DNA of 11,838 bases from Actinomycetota bacterium (GTDB lineage Bacteria > Actinomycetota > Acidimicrobiia > Acidimicrobiales > CADCSY01). Shown piece after piece: positions 5,718-11,838 of this stretch. The notes below the pieces were generated by a model that was not told the DNA's origin, searched no databases, and saw only the letters and a list, made by a program, of their open reading frames with translations. Each line of letters opens with the position of its first letter. Within the stretch, counting starts at the first letter, position 1. The stretch spans positions 1 to 11,838 of the forward strand of contig JACOTK010000270.1 of NCBI GenBank assembly GCA_016178435.1, in the 5' to 3' direction. Both the position numbers and the translations under genes were made by a program.

Positions 5718-6704
5718 ATGATTGTCGATGCCCACGCGCACATCTACCCCCCCGACCTGGCCCGGGTCATACTCGGTCGCTTCGCCGGCGGCTTCAACGG
5801 CTCAATGCCGGGGCGACCGGACGAACCCGTGGCGACCGATGATCAAATCGGCGCCAGGCCCGCCGCCGATTTGAACGAGAGCGACGAGCACGATTGCCAT
5901 CATGGCCACGACGCACCGGTGACGGTCCCAACCGAGCCGGCTCCGACCGAGCCTGCAATCGAGGCCCCCGCCATGCGTCTCGCCGGTCCGGTGACACTCG
6001 ACGAGGCCACGGTGTCCATGGACCGGATCGGCGTGGACCGCTCCTGGATCCTCCCCGTGGCCGGCACCCCCAAGTGGGTGCGAGCGACCAATGACTGGGT
6101 GCTCGAGACAGCCCGGAAGGATGACCGCTTCACTCCGTTCGTGAGTCTCCATGCCCGCGACCCCGAGTGGCGTGACGAGTTGGAGAGAACCGTCGCAGCG
6201 GGCGCTCGAGGCGTCAAGATGCACGTCGCGCTGCAGGTGAAGGAAGGTAGTGACTTTCTCGTTTCCGACGAGATGTCCGAGATCTTCCAGGCCATCGAAC
6301 GCGCTCGTATCCCCGTCGTGTGTTGCACCTATTTCCCCAACGAGGTGGGCTCGGGCAAGGCCGGGGCATCCTTGCGACTGCTCGATGTCCTGCAGCAGTT
6401 CCCCCGACTGCGCCTCGTCGCCGCGCACATGGGGGCCATGTTCAACTGGGGTGCGGGAAGCGAACCGATCCTTGGCTCCCGGGCCTATCTGGACCTCGCC
6501 TACGTGCCGGGCATGGTTGACCCCAAGACACTCGTCAGCTGGATTCGGGCGCACGGCGCCGACCGCATCCTCTTCGGCACCGACACGCCGTATGCCGACC
6601 CTCAGCGGATCCTCGACGCGTTCTGCGATCTTCCACTGGACGAGGACGAGAAGGCGGCGATCCTCGGACGCAACGCGGCGGCCATGATGGGCGAGGCCCG
6701 CTGA
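5718..6704 (+). CDS. amidohydrolase-2 / ACMSD-type metal-dependent hydrolase or decarboxylase
   Basis: The protein has 328 residues from ATG 5718; an ATG three codons earlier (5709) is equally possible, and no clear Shine-Dalgarno separates them. The TIM-barrel amidohydrolase marks are: HAH at residues 6-8, RGVKMH (164-169), AAHMGA with His237, and FGTDTPYADP with Asp289. Members hydrolyse C-N or C-O bonds or remove carboxyl groups from small cyclic acids, using one divalent metal. Two things are odd. At the strand-5 position, where the family has a metal-binding His, the sequence reads IPVVCCTY, giving Cys202/Cys203. Residues about 50-85 form an insert with the His/Cys-rich segment DEHDCHHGHD and a Pro/Thr/Glu linker. 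A downstream role to the diiron operon is plausible, but a terminator-like hairpin lies between them. Confidence 0.85.
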   Translation: MIVDAHAHIYPPDLARVILGRFAGGFNGSMPGRPDEPVATDDQIGARPAADLNESDEHDCHHGHDAPVTVPTEPAPTEPAIEAPAMRLAGPVTLDEATVSMDRIGVDRSWILPVAGTPKWVRATNDWVLETARKDDRFTPFVSLHARDPEWRDELERTVAAGARGVKMHVALQVKEGSDFLVSDEMSEIFQAIERARIPVVCCTYFPNEVGSGKAGASLRLLDVLQQFPRLRLVAAHMGAMFNWGAGSEPILGSRAYLDLAYVPGMVDPKTLVSWIRAHGADRILFGTDTPYADPQRILDAFCDLPLDEDEKAAILGRNAAAMMGEAR

Positions 6705-6724
6705 GGTCTACGCCTCCAGCGGCA

Positions 6725-6925
6725 CTACGAGGAGCGGATCGGAGCCGTATGGCCCGGCCCCGCGTTCTCCGGCCCCCAGGCCCCATCCCCGGTATGGCGG
6801 AGGCGGCGGCCCCGCTCCATCGCAACGAGGCGGACCTGCCAGTAGACGATGGACGCCTCGTTTCCCTCCCGGATGGCTTCCGCCAGCCTTGAGGCCGCCT
6901 TGCGTGCGTCCTGGGTGGTACTCAT
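6725..6925 (-). CDS. small hypothetical protein (66 aa)
   Basis: The ORF starts at the ATG at 6925 on the minus strand. It is preceded by AAGGAGGAG five bases upstream, the strongest Shine-Dalgarno match in the window; this decides the start over the longer open frame that runs to 7696 antisense to the esterase. The product has 66 residues. The first 45 are probably helical (DARKAASRLAEAIREGNEAS, then VYWQVRLVAMERGRR), and the end is Gly/Pro-rich and disordered. No Cys, signal peptide or family motif is visible. It converges with the amidohydrolase gene (20-bp gap) and is divergent from the HSL esterase. The function is unknown. The evidence that it is translated is the ribosome binding site and its placement between genes. 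Confidence 0.65.
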   Translation of the reverse strand: MSTTQDARKAASRLAEAIREGNEASIVYWQVRLVAMERGRRLRHTGDGAWGPENAGPGHTAPIRSS

Positions 6926-6949
6926 AGGCTCCTCCTTCTCGAGGGCCTT

Positions 6950-6967
6950 TCCTGTCGATGTCCTGTC
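6950..6967. repeat. tandem heptamer TCCTGTC, 11-bp period, in a divergent intergenic region
   Basis: TCCTGTC occurs at 6950-6956 and again at 6961-6967, separated by GATG, so the copies lie one helical turn apart. The pair is in the 129-bp region between the small minus-strand gene and the esterase gene, a place where a regulator could bind. It could also be chance. Confidence 0.3.
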
Positions 6968-6978
6968 ACCTCCATCGG

Positions 6979-7008
6979 CCGACACCACGACTTTCTGAGG
7001 AGTAGGGT
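6979..7008 (+). promoter_or_regulatory. possible promoter of the HSL-family esterase
   Basis: CCGACA (6979-6984) and TAGGGT (7003-7008) are spaced by 18 bp, and the -10 box fits TAnnnT. The predicted start near 7015 leaves a leader of about 40 bases holding the GGGGG ribosome binding site at 7043-7047, seven bases before ATG 7055. The -35 box is weak. Confidence 0.3.
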
Positions 7009-7054
7009 CGGCCCAGAGTCCCGAGACGCGGGACGGCGAAACGGGGGTACATCC

Positions 7055-7957
7055 ATGCGCAGTGAGCAGTTGGAGAACATCGTCACCATGATGCGGACGA
7101 TGATCGCGGGTCGACCCGAGGGCCAGGAGGTCGACATCGAGCAGATGCGGTCCGGCTACGACATGCTCGGCGGCATGAACCCCCAGTCCGAGGGAGCGGT
7201 GATCGAGGCCGTTTCGGCCGAGGGGGTGCCCTGCGAGTGGATCACGACCCCGGGTGTCGACACCGCCCGCACGATCGTGTACGTGCACGGCGGGGGCTAT
7301 GCCATCGGCTCGCTGGCCAGCCATCGGTCCATGCTGACCCATCTGTCCGCAGCGGCCGACGCCCGGGTCCTCGCCGTCGACTATCGCCTGGCGCCAGAGC
7401 ACGCGCATCCCGCGGCGCTCGACGACGCGGTCGCCGCCTACCGTTGGGCACTCCGGAACGGGGCCACCCCTGAGCGGACCGTGATCGCCGGAGACTCCGC
7501 CGGCGGTGGCCTCACGGTTGCCACGCTGGTGGCCCTTCGTGACGGCGGCGACGCACTGCCCGCAGCGGGCGTGTGCCTCTCCCCCTGGGTCGACATGGAG
7601 GCCAAGGGCGAATCCATGCAGACCAAGGCGGATGTCGACCCCATGGTCAACGAAGCCGACCTCCTCAAGTGGGCCGACTACTACCTCAAGGGCCAATCAC
7701 CCACGACCCCGTTGGCCAACCCGCTGCACGCCGACCTGAAGGGCCTGCCGCCGCTGCTTGTGCACGTCGGCAGTCACGAGGTGCTGCTCGATGACTCCAA
7801 GCGCCTCGCGGAGCGGGCCCGCGCCGCAGGCGTGGACGTGACGCTGGAGGTGGCCGACGAGATGATTCACGTCTGGCATTTCTTCGCCGGCAACGTGCCC
7901 GAGGCCGATGCATCGATCGCCGAGGTCGGCGCCTACGTGCGAAGTCACACGAATTGA
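7055..7957 (+). CDS. alpha/beta hydrolase, hormone-sensitive-lipase family (HSL / alpha/beta hydrolase fold-3 esterase)
   Basis: The protein has 300 residues, the normal length for bacterial HSL-type esterases. The motifs are complete: HGGGY (78-82) forms the oxyanion hole, VDYRLAPEH (108-116) follows it, and GDSAGGG (146-152) holds nucleophile Ser148. The acid aligns as Glu242 in GSHEVLLDD, where many relatives have Asp in DPLRD. The base is His272 in DEMIHVWHFF. The family hydrolyses short-chain esters and lactones; the DEMIHVWHFF ending and the VLLDDS segment resemble esterases related to monoterpene epsilon-lactone hydrolase. No signal peptide is seen. The N-terminal 55 residues form the usual helical cap. 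It stands alone with its own leader and ribosome binding site, and the following SDR gene has a separate promoter. Confidence 0.93.
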   Translation: MRSEQLENIVTMMRTMIAGRPEGQEVDIEQMRSGYDMLGGMNPQSEGAVIEAVSAEGVPCEWITTPGVDTARTIVYVHGGGYAIGSLASHRSMLTHLSAAADARVLAVDYRLAPEHAHPAALDDAVAAYRWALRNGATPERTVIAGDSAGGGLTVATLVALRDGGDALPAAGVCLSPWVDMEAKGESMQTKADVDPMVNEADLLKWADYYLKGQSPTTPLANPLHADLKGLPPLLVHVGSHEVLLDDSKRLAERARAAGVDVTLEVADEMIHVWHFFAGNVPEADASIAEVGAYVRSHTN

Positions 7958-7980
7958 TCCCAGTCGCATGCCACGCTCTT

Positions 7981-8010
7981 TTGACGGGCTTTCCCGCCGG
8001 CTCCTACGGT
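7981..8010 (+). promoter_or_regulatory. promoter of the SDR/MaoC operon
   Basis: TTGACG (7981-7986) and TACGGT (8005-8010) are separated by 18 bp and fit a housekeeping promoter. The predicted start near 8017 gives a leader of about 44 bases with AGGGGG at 8050-8055 before ATG 8061. The inverted repeat at 7986-8024 overlaps it. Confidence 0.45.
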
Positions 8011-8024
8011 TGGCGGGAAAGCCC
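7986..8024. repeat. perfect 13-bp inverted repeat: operator or terminator
   Basis: GGGCTTTCCCGCC (7986-7998) and GGCGGGAAAGCCC (8012-8024) are exact reverse complements with a 13-base spacer. One reading is an operator. The left arm fills the -35/-10 spacer and the right arm covers the predicted transcription start of the SDR operon. The other reading is a terminator for the esterase gene that ends at 7957, although no T-tract follows on either strand. The sequence alone does not decide. Confidence 0.6.
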
Positions 8025-8060
8025 ATCAGGGTTGGGCACCACGACCAATAGGGGGAATCC

Positions 8061-8963
8061 ATGAGTGGAATTTGCGACGGCCGCGTTGTCATCGTCACCG
8101 GAGCGGGCCGGGGCATCGGCCGCGGACATGCCCTTGAATACGCCCATCAGGGCGCCAAAGTCGTGGTCAACGATCTCGGCGCCGAGGTCGACGGCTCCGG
8201 CGGATCGACCGGCCCTGCCGGAGAGGTTGTCGAGGAGATCCGCGCCATGGGCGGCGAGGCCGTCGCCAACGGCGACAACGTCGCCGACTGGGAGGGCGCG
8301 CAGCGCCTGATCAACACCGCCATCGAAAGCTTCGGGCGCCTCGACGTGCTCGTGAACAACGCCGGCATCCTGCGTGATCGCATGCTGACCAACATGACCG
8401 AACAGGAGTGGGACGCCGTCATCAACGTGCACCTCAAGGGCACCTTCGCCCCGGCCCGCTGGGCTGCGGCCTACTGGCGCGAGGAGACCAAGGCCGGGCG
8501 CACCAACGACGCACGCATCATCAACACGAGCTCGGCCTCGGGTCTGTACGGCAACGTCGGTCAGACCAACTACGGCGCAGCGAAGGCCGGCATCGCCTCC
8601 TTCACGATCATCGCCGCCAAGGAGCTCGCCCGCTACGGCGTCACCGTCAATGCCATCGCCCCCGGTGCACGCACCCGGATGACCGAGAACCTCGGGCTCG
8701 GCGCCATCGAGGTCGCGCCCGACCAGTTCGACTCCTTCGCTCCCGAGAACATCGCCCCGCTCGTCGTGTGGTTGGGAAGCACGCAGGCCGCCGACATCAC
8801 GGGTCAGGTCTTCAACGTCGCCGGTGGCACGATCAGCATCGCCGAGGGTTGGCACCGGGGCCCACAGGCCGCGCAGGACGACCGCTGGAACCCAGCCGAG
8901 CTGGACAAGGTCGTGCACGATCTCGTCGCTCAGGCTCGTCCTCCCGCAGGCATGGGCGGCTGA
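8061..8963 (+). CDS. short-chain dehydrogenase/reductase, MFE-2-type (3R)-hydroxyacyl-CoA dehydrogenase-like
   Basis: The protein has 300 residues, with AGGGGG six bases before ATG 8061. The Rossmann motif TGAGRGIG (13-20) and VVVNDLG (34-40) bind the dinucleotide; Asp38 at the end of strand 2 favours NAD over NADP. LVNNAG (97-102), Asn122, Ser158 (NTSSASG), Tyr171 and Lys175 (YGAAK) complete the classical SDR active site. The stretches NDLGAEVDGSGGST and SSASGLYGNVGQTNY are characteristic of the dehydrogenase part of peroxisomal multifunctional enzyme 2 and its bacterial single-domain relatives. These oxidise (3R)-hydroxyacyl-CoA to 3-ketoacyl-CoA. The last 40 residues extend past the usual SDR end. 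A MaoC-type hydratase follows after 7 bp, which supports a beta-oxidation role. Confidence 0.92.
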   Translation: MSGICDGRVVIVTGAGRGIGRGHALEYAHQGAKVVVNDLGAEVDGSGGSTGPAGEVVEEIRAMGGEAVANGDNVADWEGAQRLINTAIESFGRLDVLVNNAGILRDRMLTNMTEQEWDAVINVHLKGTFAPARWAAAYWREETKAGRTNDARIINTSSASGLYGNVGQTNYGAAKAGIASFTIIAAKELARYGVTVNAIAPGARTRMTENLGLGAIEVAPDQFDSFAPENIAPLVVWLGSTQAADITGQVFNVAGGTISIAEGWHRGPQAAQDDRWNPAELDKVVHDLVAQARPPAGMGG

Positions 8964-8970
8964 GGCGACC

Positions 8971-9828
8971 ATGCCCATCAATCCTGACGCCGTCGGAACC
9001 GTCAGCGAACCCAGCGAGAACTCGTGGACGTCGAAGGACTGCCTGCTCTACGCCCTCGGCGTGGGAGCGGGCAGTCTCGACGCCTCGGAGGAGCTGGCCT
9101 TCACGACGGAGAACTCCAAGGGCATCGACCAGCAGGTCCTGCCCACCTTTGCCGTGATCGCGGCCGCCGGTGGCGGTGGCGCACTGCGGTCCATCGGGAC
9201 CTTCAACTTCGCCATGCTGGTCCACGGCGAACAGGCGGTGACCCTGCACCAGCCGTTGCCCGTCGAGGGCAGCGTGCGAACCACCAGCACCATTGCCGGG
9301 ATCTACGACAAGGGCTCAGGCGCGGTGGTGGCCATCGAGTCGACCTCGGTCGACCCCGCGACCGACAAACCCATGTTCTCGACGCGGTCGTCGATCTTCA
9401 TTCGAGGAGAAGGTGGCTGGGGCGGCGATCGTGGTCCTTCGGGCAAGACCAACGTGGCGCCCGACCGTGCTCCTGACCACCAGGTGTCCTACGCCACGCG
9501 TCACGACCAGGCTCTGCTCTACCGACTTTCGGGTGACCGCAACCCGCTGCACTCCGATCCGTCGTTCGCCCGGATGGGTGGCTTCGAACGTCCCATCCTC
9601 CACGGGTTGTGCACGTACGGCTTCACCGGCCGAGCCCTGCTCCACACGCTGTGCGCATCGGATCCGGCTCGTTTCACCTCCATGGACGCCCGCTTCTCCA
9701 AGCCGGTCATGCCCGGCGACACCCTCACCGTGTCCATGTGGGTCGACGGGTCCGAGGCGATCTTTCAAACCGCCACACAGGACGGCACCGTCGTCATCGA
9801 CAACGGGCGACTGGTCTTCGACAAGTAG
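8971..9828 (+). CDS. MaoC-family (R)-specific enoyl-CoA hydratase 2
   Basis: The protein has 285 residues from ATG 8971, seven bases after the SDR stop, with GAGGCG spanning that stop as ribosome binding site. An open frame back to 8824 only overlaps the SDR gene. The length matches a double hot-dog hydratase 2. The N-terminal, non-catalytic hot dog carries DCLLYALGVGAG (23-34) and VLPTFAVI (56-63), typical of MFE-2 hydratase domains. The C-terminal hot dog holds the hydratase motif YRLSGDRNPLHSDPSFA (184-200) with catalytic Asp189 and His194, followed by ERPILHGLCTYG. It would hydrate trans-2-enoyl-CoA to (3R)-hydroxyacyl-CoA, the substrate of the neighbouring SDR. Mycobacterial relatives act on fatty-acyl and steroid side-chain CoA esters. 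The chain-length preference cannot be read here. Confidence 0.93.
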   Translation: MPINPDAVGTVSEPSENSWTSKDCLLYALGVGAGSLDASEELAFTTENSKGIDQQVLPTFAVIAAAGGGGALRSIGTFNFAMLVHGEQAVTLHQPLPVEGSVRTTSTIAGIYDKGSGAVVAIESTSVDPATDKPMFSTRSSIFIRGEGGWGGDRGPSGKTNVAPDRAPDHQVSYATRHDQALLYRLSGDRNPLHSDPSFARMGGFERPILHGLCTYGFTGRALLHTLCASDPARFTSMDARFSKPVMPGDTLTVSMWVDGSEAIFQTATQDGTVVIDNGRLVFDK

Positions 9829-9849
9829 CAGGCCTCCCGACCGCCGGCG

Positions 9850-11838
9850 CTACCGGTGTGCAAGCAGGCGTGTGATGGCCTCCGAGGTGATGGGATGGCT
9901 GAAGAAGTGTCCTTGCGCGAGATCACAGCCACGGCCCCTCAGGAACGAACCCTGCTGGACGCTCTCGACGCCTTCGGCGATGGTCAGCACTCGCAGGTCG
10001 TGCGCCATGCTGATCATGGCCGCCAGCAGCGGAGCCTCGCCCTGTTCCGCGGTGAGCTCCTGGACAAATGACTTGTCGATCTTCAAGGTGTCGATGGGCA
10101 GGCTGCGCAACTGGCGCAGCCCCGATCCACCCGTGCCGAAATCGTCGATCGCGATCTTGACCCCCACAGCCTTGAGGCGATCAAGAGCTGCGACGATCTC
10201 CGGGGCCCCCCCGTCGACGACGCGCTCGCTGATCTCGACCTCCAGCATGGCCGGGTCCACCCCGTGCTCGCGCAGTACGGCCGTGACCGTCTCGGCGAGA
10301 TCCGAGTTGCGGAGGTCCTCGACGGAGAGATTGACCGAGATGCGCAGTGGCGGAAAGCCCGCGTTCATCCACAGACGGGCCTGGCGACAGGCGGCCTGGA
10401 GCACCCATGCATCGACAGGCACGATCAGGCCGGTCTCCTCCGCCATCGGAACGAAGGAATCAGGACTGAGGAGCCCGAGCTTGGGATGGTCCCAGCGAAC
10501 CAGCGCCTCGACGCCCACGATCTGCATCGTGCTCAACTCGACCATCGGCTGATACAGCACCTGCAACTCGTCGCCGGCCAACGCGCGCTGCAGATCCCCC
10601 TCCAACTTGAGTTGGTTGCCCCCCCGCTGGTCGATCGCAGGCGAGTACACCGCATACCGGTCACGACCCTGACTCTTCGCCCGATACATCGCCACGTCCG
10701 CGTAACGAACAAGGCTCTGGTAGTCATCAACCGCCGCATCGGCGAGCACGATGCCGATGCTCGAGGAGATGAACACGGCCTGGGAGCCCAACATGAAGCT
10801 CTCACGCAGCGATTCCTGAATCCGGCGGGCAAGCACTTCCAGAGCCTCGATCGAGCCCGCTCGGGAGATCAGCAACACGAACTCGTCGCCACCCACCCGG
10901 GCGACGGTGTCCTCCTCGCGAAGCGCAAGGGTCAGTCGATTCGCCACCTGGCCCAGCAGGTCATCACCGGCCCCGTGGCCCAGCGAGTCGTTGACGGCCT
11001 TGAACCGATCGAGATCGAGGAAGAACATGCCCACCGGCTCGCCGGAACGTCGACTTGCGGCCAGTGCACTGCGGACCCGGTCCTCGAAGAGACGCTGGTT
11101 GGGCAGGCCCGTCAGTGAGTCGTGCAGCGCCTGGTGGCGCACCCGCTCGACCAACCTGGCGTTGGTGAACGCCATCGACGTCTGATCGGCGATACCCCGG
11201 AGACACTCGAGCACGGTCTCGTCCTCCAGCAAGTTGGTCTCTTCGCCCACTGCTGCGCTGATCACCCCCTGGAAGCGCCCGCCGGCGATGATCGGCACGA
11301 GGACCGCATGGCCGGTCAACAGGCTGCTGAACAGGTTCTCGAGGTACGGGTCGCGAAAGTCCACGCCGAGGAGCACCGGTTCGTGGTCGCTGATCATCAT
11401 GTCGAGCACGATCGACTCGTAAGGCCGCAGTACCAATGCCGACGCCCGTTGCGCCTCCTCCGGGTCGATCCCGGCAAACCCCATCGGACGCAGACCCTCC
11501 GACTGCTCGTCCCAGAGCCACACCGCGACCCGGTGGGAGGGAAGGACGCGCGGGACCATGGTCGCCACGCGGTAGGCGACCTCCTTGACGCTGCTCACCG
11601 CCGCAAGATCTCGGGTCAGATCGAACAGTGCCTGGGCCGCATGGGTCTGGGCTCGAAGCTCCTCCCCTGTCGTCACGGCGTCGAGCGCGACAGCTGCAAG
11701 GCTCGCGTACTCGCTCAGCGCGATGCGCTCCTGATCAAGGAAATGGGTTCCGAAAGGTTGGATCGCGACGAGATGTCCATACGACCGGCGCGACGACGCA
11801 ACCTCCACCACCAACTGGGAGCCGGAAATGCCCTCGGA
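9850..11838 (-). CDS. GAF-GAF-GGDEF-EAL cyclic-di-GMP signalling protein (5' truncated by window)
   Basis: The frame is open to the window edge, so the N terminus is missing; a TTG at 11814 is not a convincing start. Numbered from the first codon in the window, 662 residues are visible. The end of a first GAF-like domain (1-60) leads by a helix to a second GAF domain (about 65-225). A GGDEF domain follows (about 235-395) with HDSLTGLPN, FFLDLDRFKAVND, intact GGDEF at 316-320 and an RxxD inhibitory site (307-310), exactly five residues before it. The EAL domain (about 410-655) has EAL at 444-446, NLS (503), EISE (535-538), DDFGTG (565-570), KID (586-588), AEGVE (621-625) and QG (642-643). Both domains look active, so it may make and degrade cyclic-di-GMP under control of a GAF-bound signal. 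No transmembrane segment is visible. It converges on the hydratase gene, with a 21-bp gap holding no clear terminator. Confidence 0.93.
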   Translation of the reverse strand, partial: SEGISGSQLVVEVASSRRSYGHLVAIQPFGTHFLDQERIALSEYASLAAVALDAVTTGEELRAQTHAAQALFDLTRDLAAVSSVKEVAYRVATMVPRVLPSHRVAVWLWDEQSEGLRPMGFAGIDPEEAQRASALVLRPYESIVLDMMISDHEPVLLGVDFRDPYLENLFSSLLTGHAVLVPIIAGGRFQGVISAAVGEETNLLEDETVLECLRGIADQTSMAFTNARLVERVRHQALHDSLTGLPNQRLFEDRVRSALAASRRSGEPVGMFFLDLDRFKAVNDSLGHGAGDDLLGQVANRLTLALREEDTVARVGGDEFVLLISRAGSIEALEVLARRIQESLRESFMLGSQAVFISSSIGIVLADAAVDDYQSLVRYADVAMYRAKSQGRDRYAVYSPAIDQRGGNQLKLEGDLQRALAGDELQVLYQPMVELSTMQIVGVEALVRWDHPKLGLLSPDSFVPMAEETGLIVPVDAWVLQAACRQARLWMNAGFPPLRISVNLSVEDLRNSDLAETVTAVLREHGVDPAMLEVEISERVVDGGAPEIVAALDRLKAVGVKIAIDDFGTGGSGLRQLRSLPIDTLKIDKSFVQELTAEQGEAPLLAAMISMAHDLRVLTIAEGVESVQQGSFLRGRGCDLAQGHFFSHPITSEAITRLLAHR

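Noticed and set aside
8004..8981. 325-codon minus-strand ORF antisense to the SDR gene
   Set aside because: It is a GC-driven open frame opposite a complete SDR and would overlap that operon's promoter; no domain is seen.
11812..11814. TTG as start codon of the GGDEF-EAL gene
   Set aside because: The frame stays open to the window edge and the residues before the TTG continue a GAF-like domain, so the gene is cut by the window.

Overview
The window is dense, high-GC bacterial DNA. GC-rich third codon positions, GGGGG-type ribosome binding sites, TAnnnT-type -10 boxes and a probable leaderless GTG start all point to an actinobacterium. Acidimicrobiia would fit the gene content, but no marker gene confirms it. 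I see no RNA genes, mobile elements or CRISPR arrays.

Layout. (1) Positions 1-2462, plus strand: three alpha/beta-hydrolase-fold genes in a row. These are the 3' end of one hydrolase, a short hydrolase-like protein that has lost its nucleophile serine, and a full type-B carboxylesterase. (2) Positions 2505-3299, minus strand: a crotonase of the MenB/BadI group. It is divergent from the next block across only 73 bp, with a probable leaderless promoter on each side. (3) Positions 3373-5657, plus strand: a tight four-gene operon. It encodes a 2[4Fe-4S] ferredoxin, a ferritin-like protein with a complete six-residue diiron ligand set, a second helical protein that looks like a ligand-depleted ferritin-like partner, and a 103-residue protein of unknown family. 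A terminator-like hairpin follows. I read this as a candidate small multi-component diiron oxygenase or oxidase, and it is the most interesting part of the window. (4) Positions 5718-6704, plus strand: an amidohydrolase-2/ACMSD-type enzyme with a His-rich insert and a Cys where a metal-binding His is expected. (5) Positions 6725-6925, minus strand: a 66-residue orphan with a very strong ribosome binding site. (6) Positions 7055-7957, plus strand: an HSL-family esterase. (7) Positions 8061-9828, plus strand: an SDR dehydrogenase and a MaoC-type hydratase 2, in the order in which they are fused in eukaryotic peroxisomal MFE-2. A perfect 13-bp inverted repeat overlies the likely promoter. (8) Positions 9850-11838, minus strand: a GAF-GAF-GGDEF-EAL cyclic-di-GMP enzyme, cut at its 5' end by the window edge.

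Taken together, the region looks catabolic. It has esterases and lactonase-like hydrolases, a ring-forming or ring-opening type crotonase, a putative diiron oxygenase with its electron donor, an amidohydrolase, and a beta-oxidation hydratase/dehydrogenase pair. This fits breakdown of an ester-bearing, alicyclic, aromatic or steroid-like substrate through CoA thioesters. The substrate cannot be read from the sequence, and the link between the blocks is an inference from proximity.
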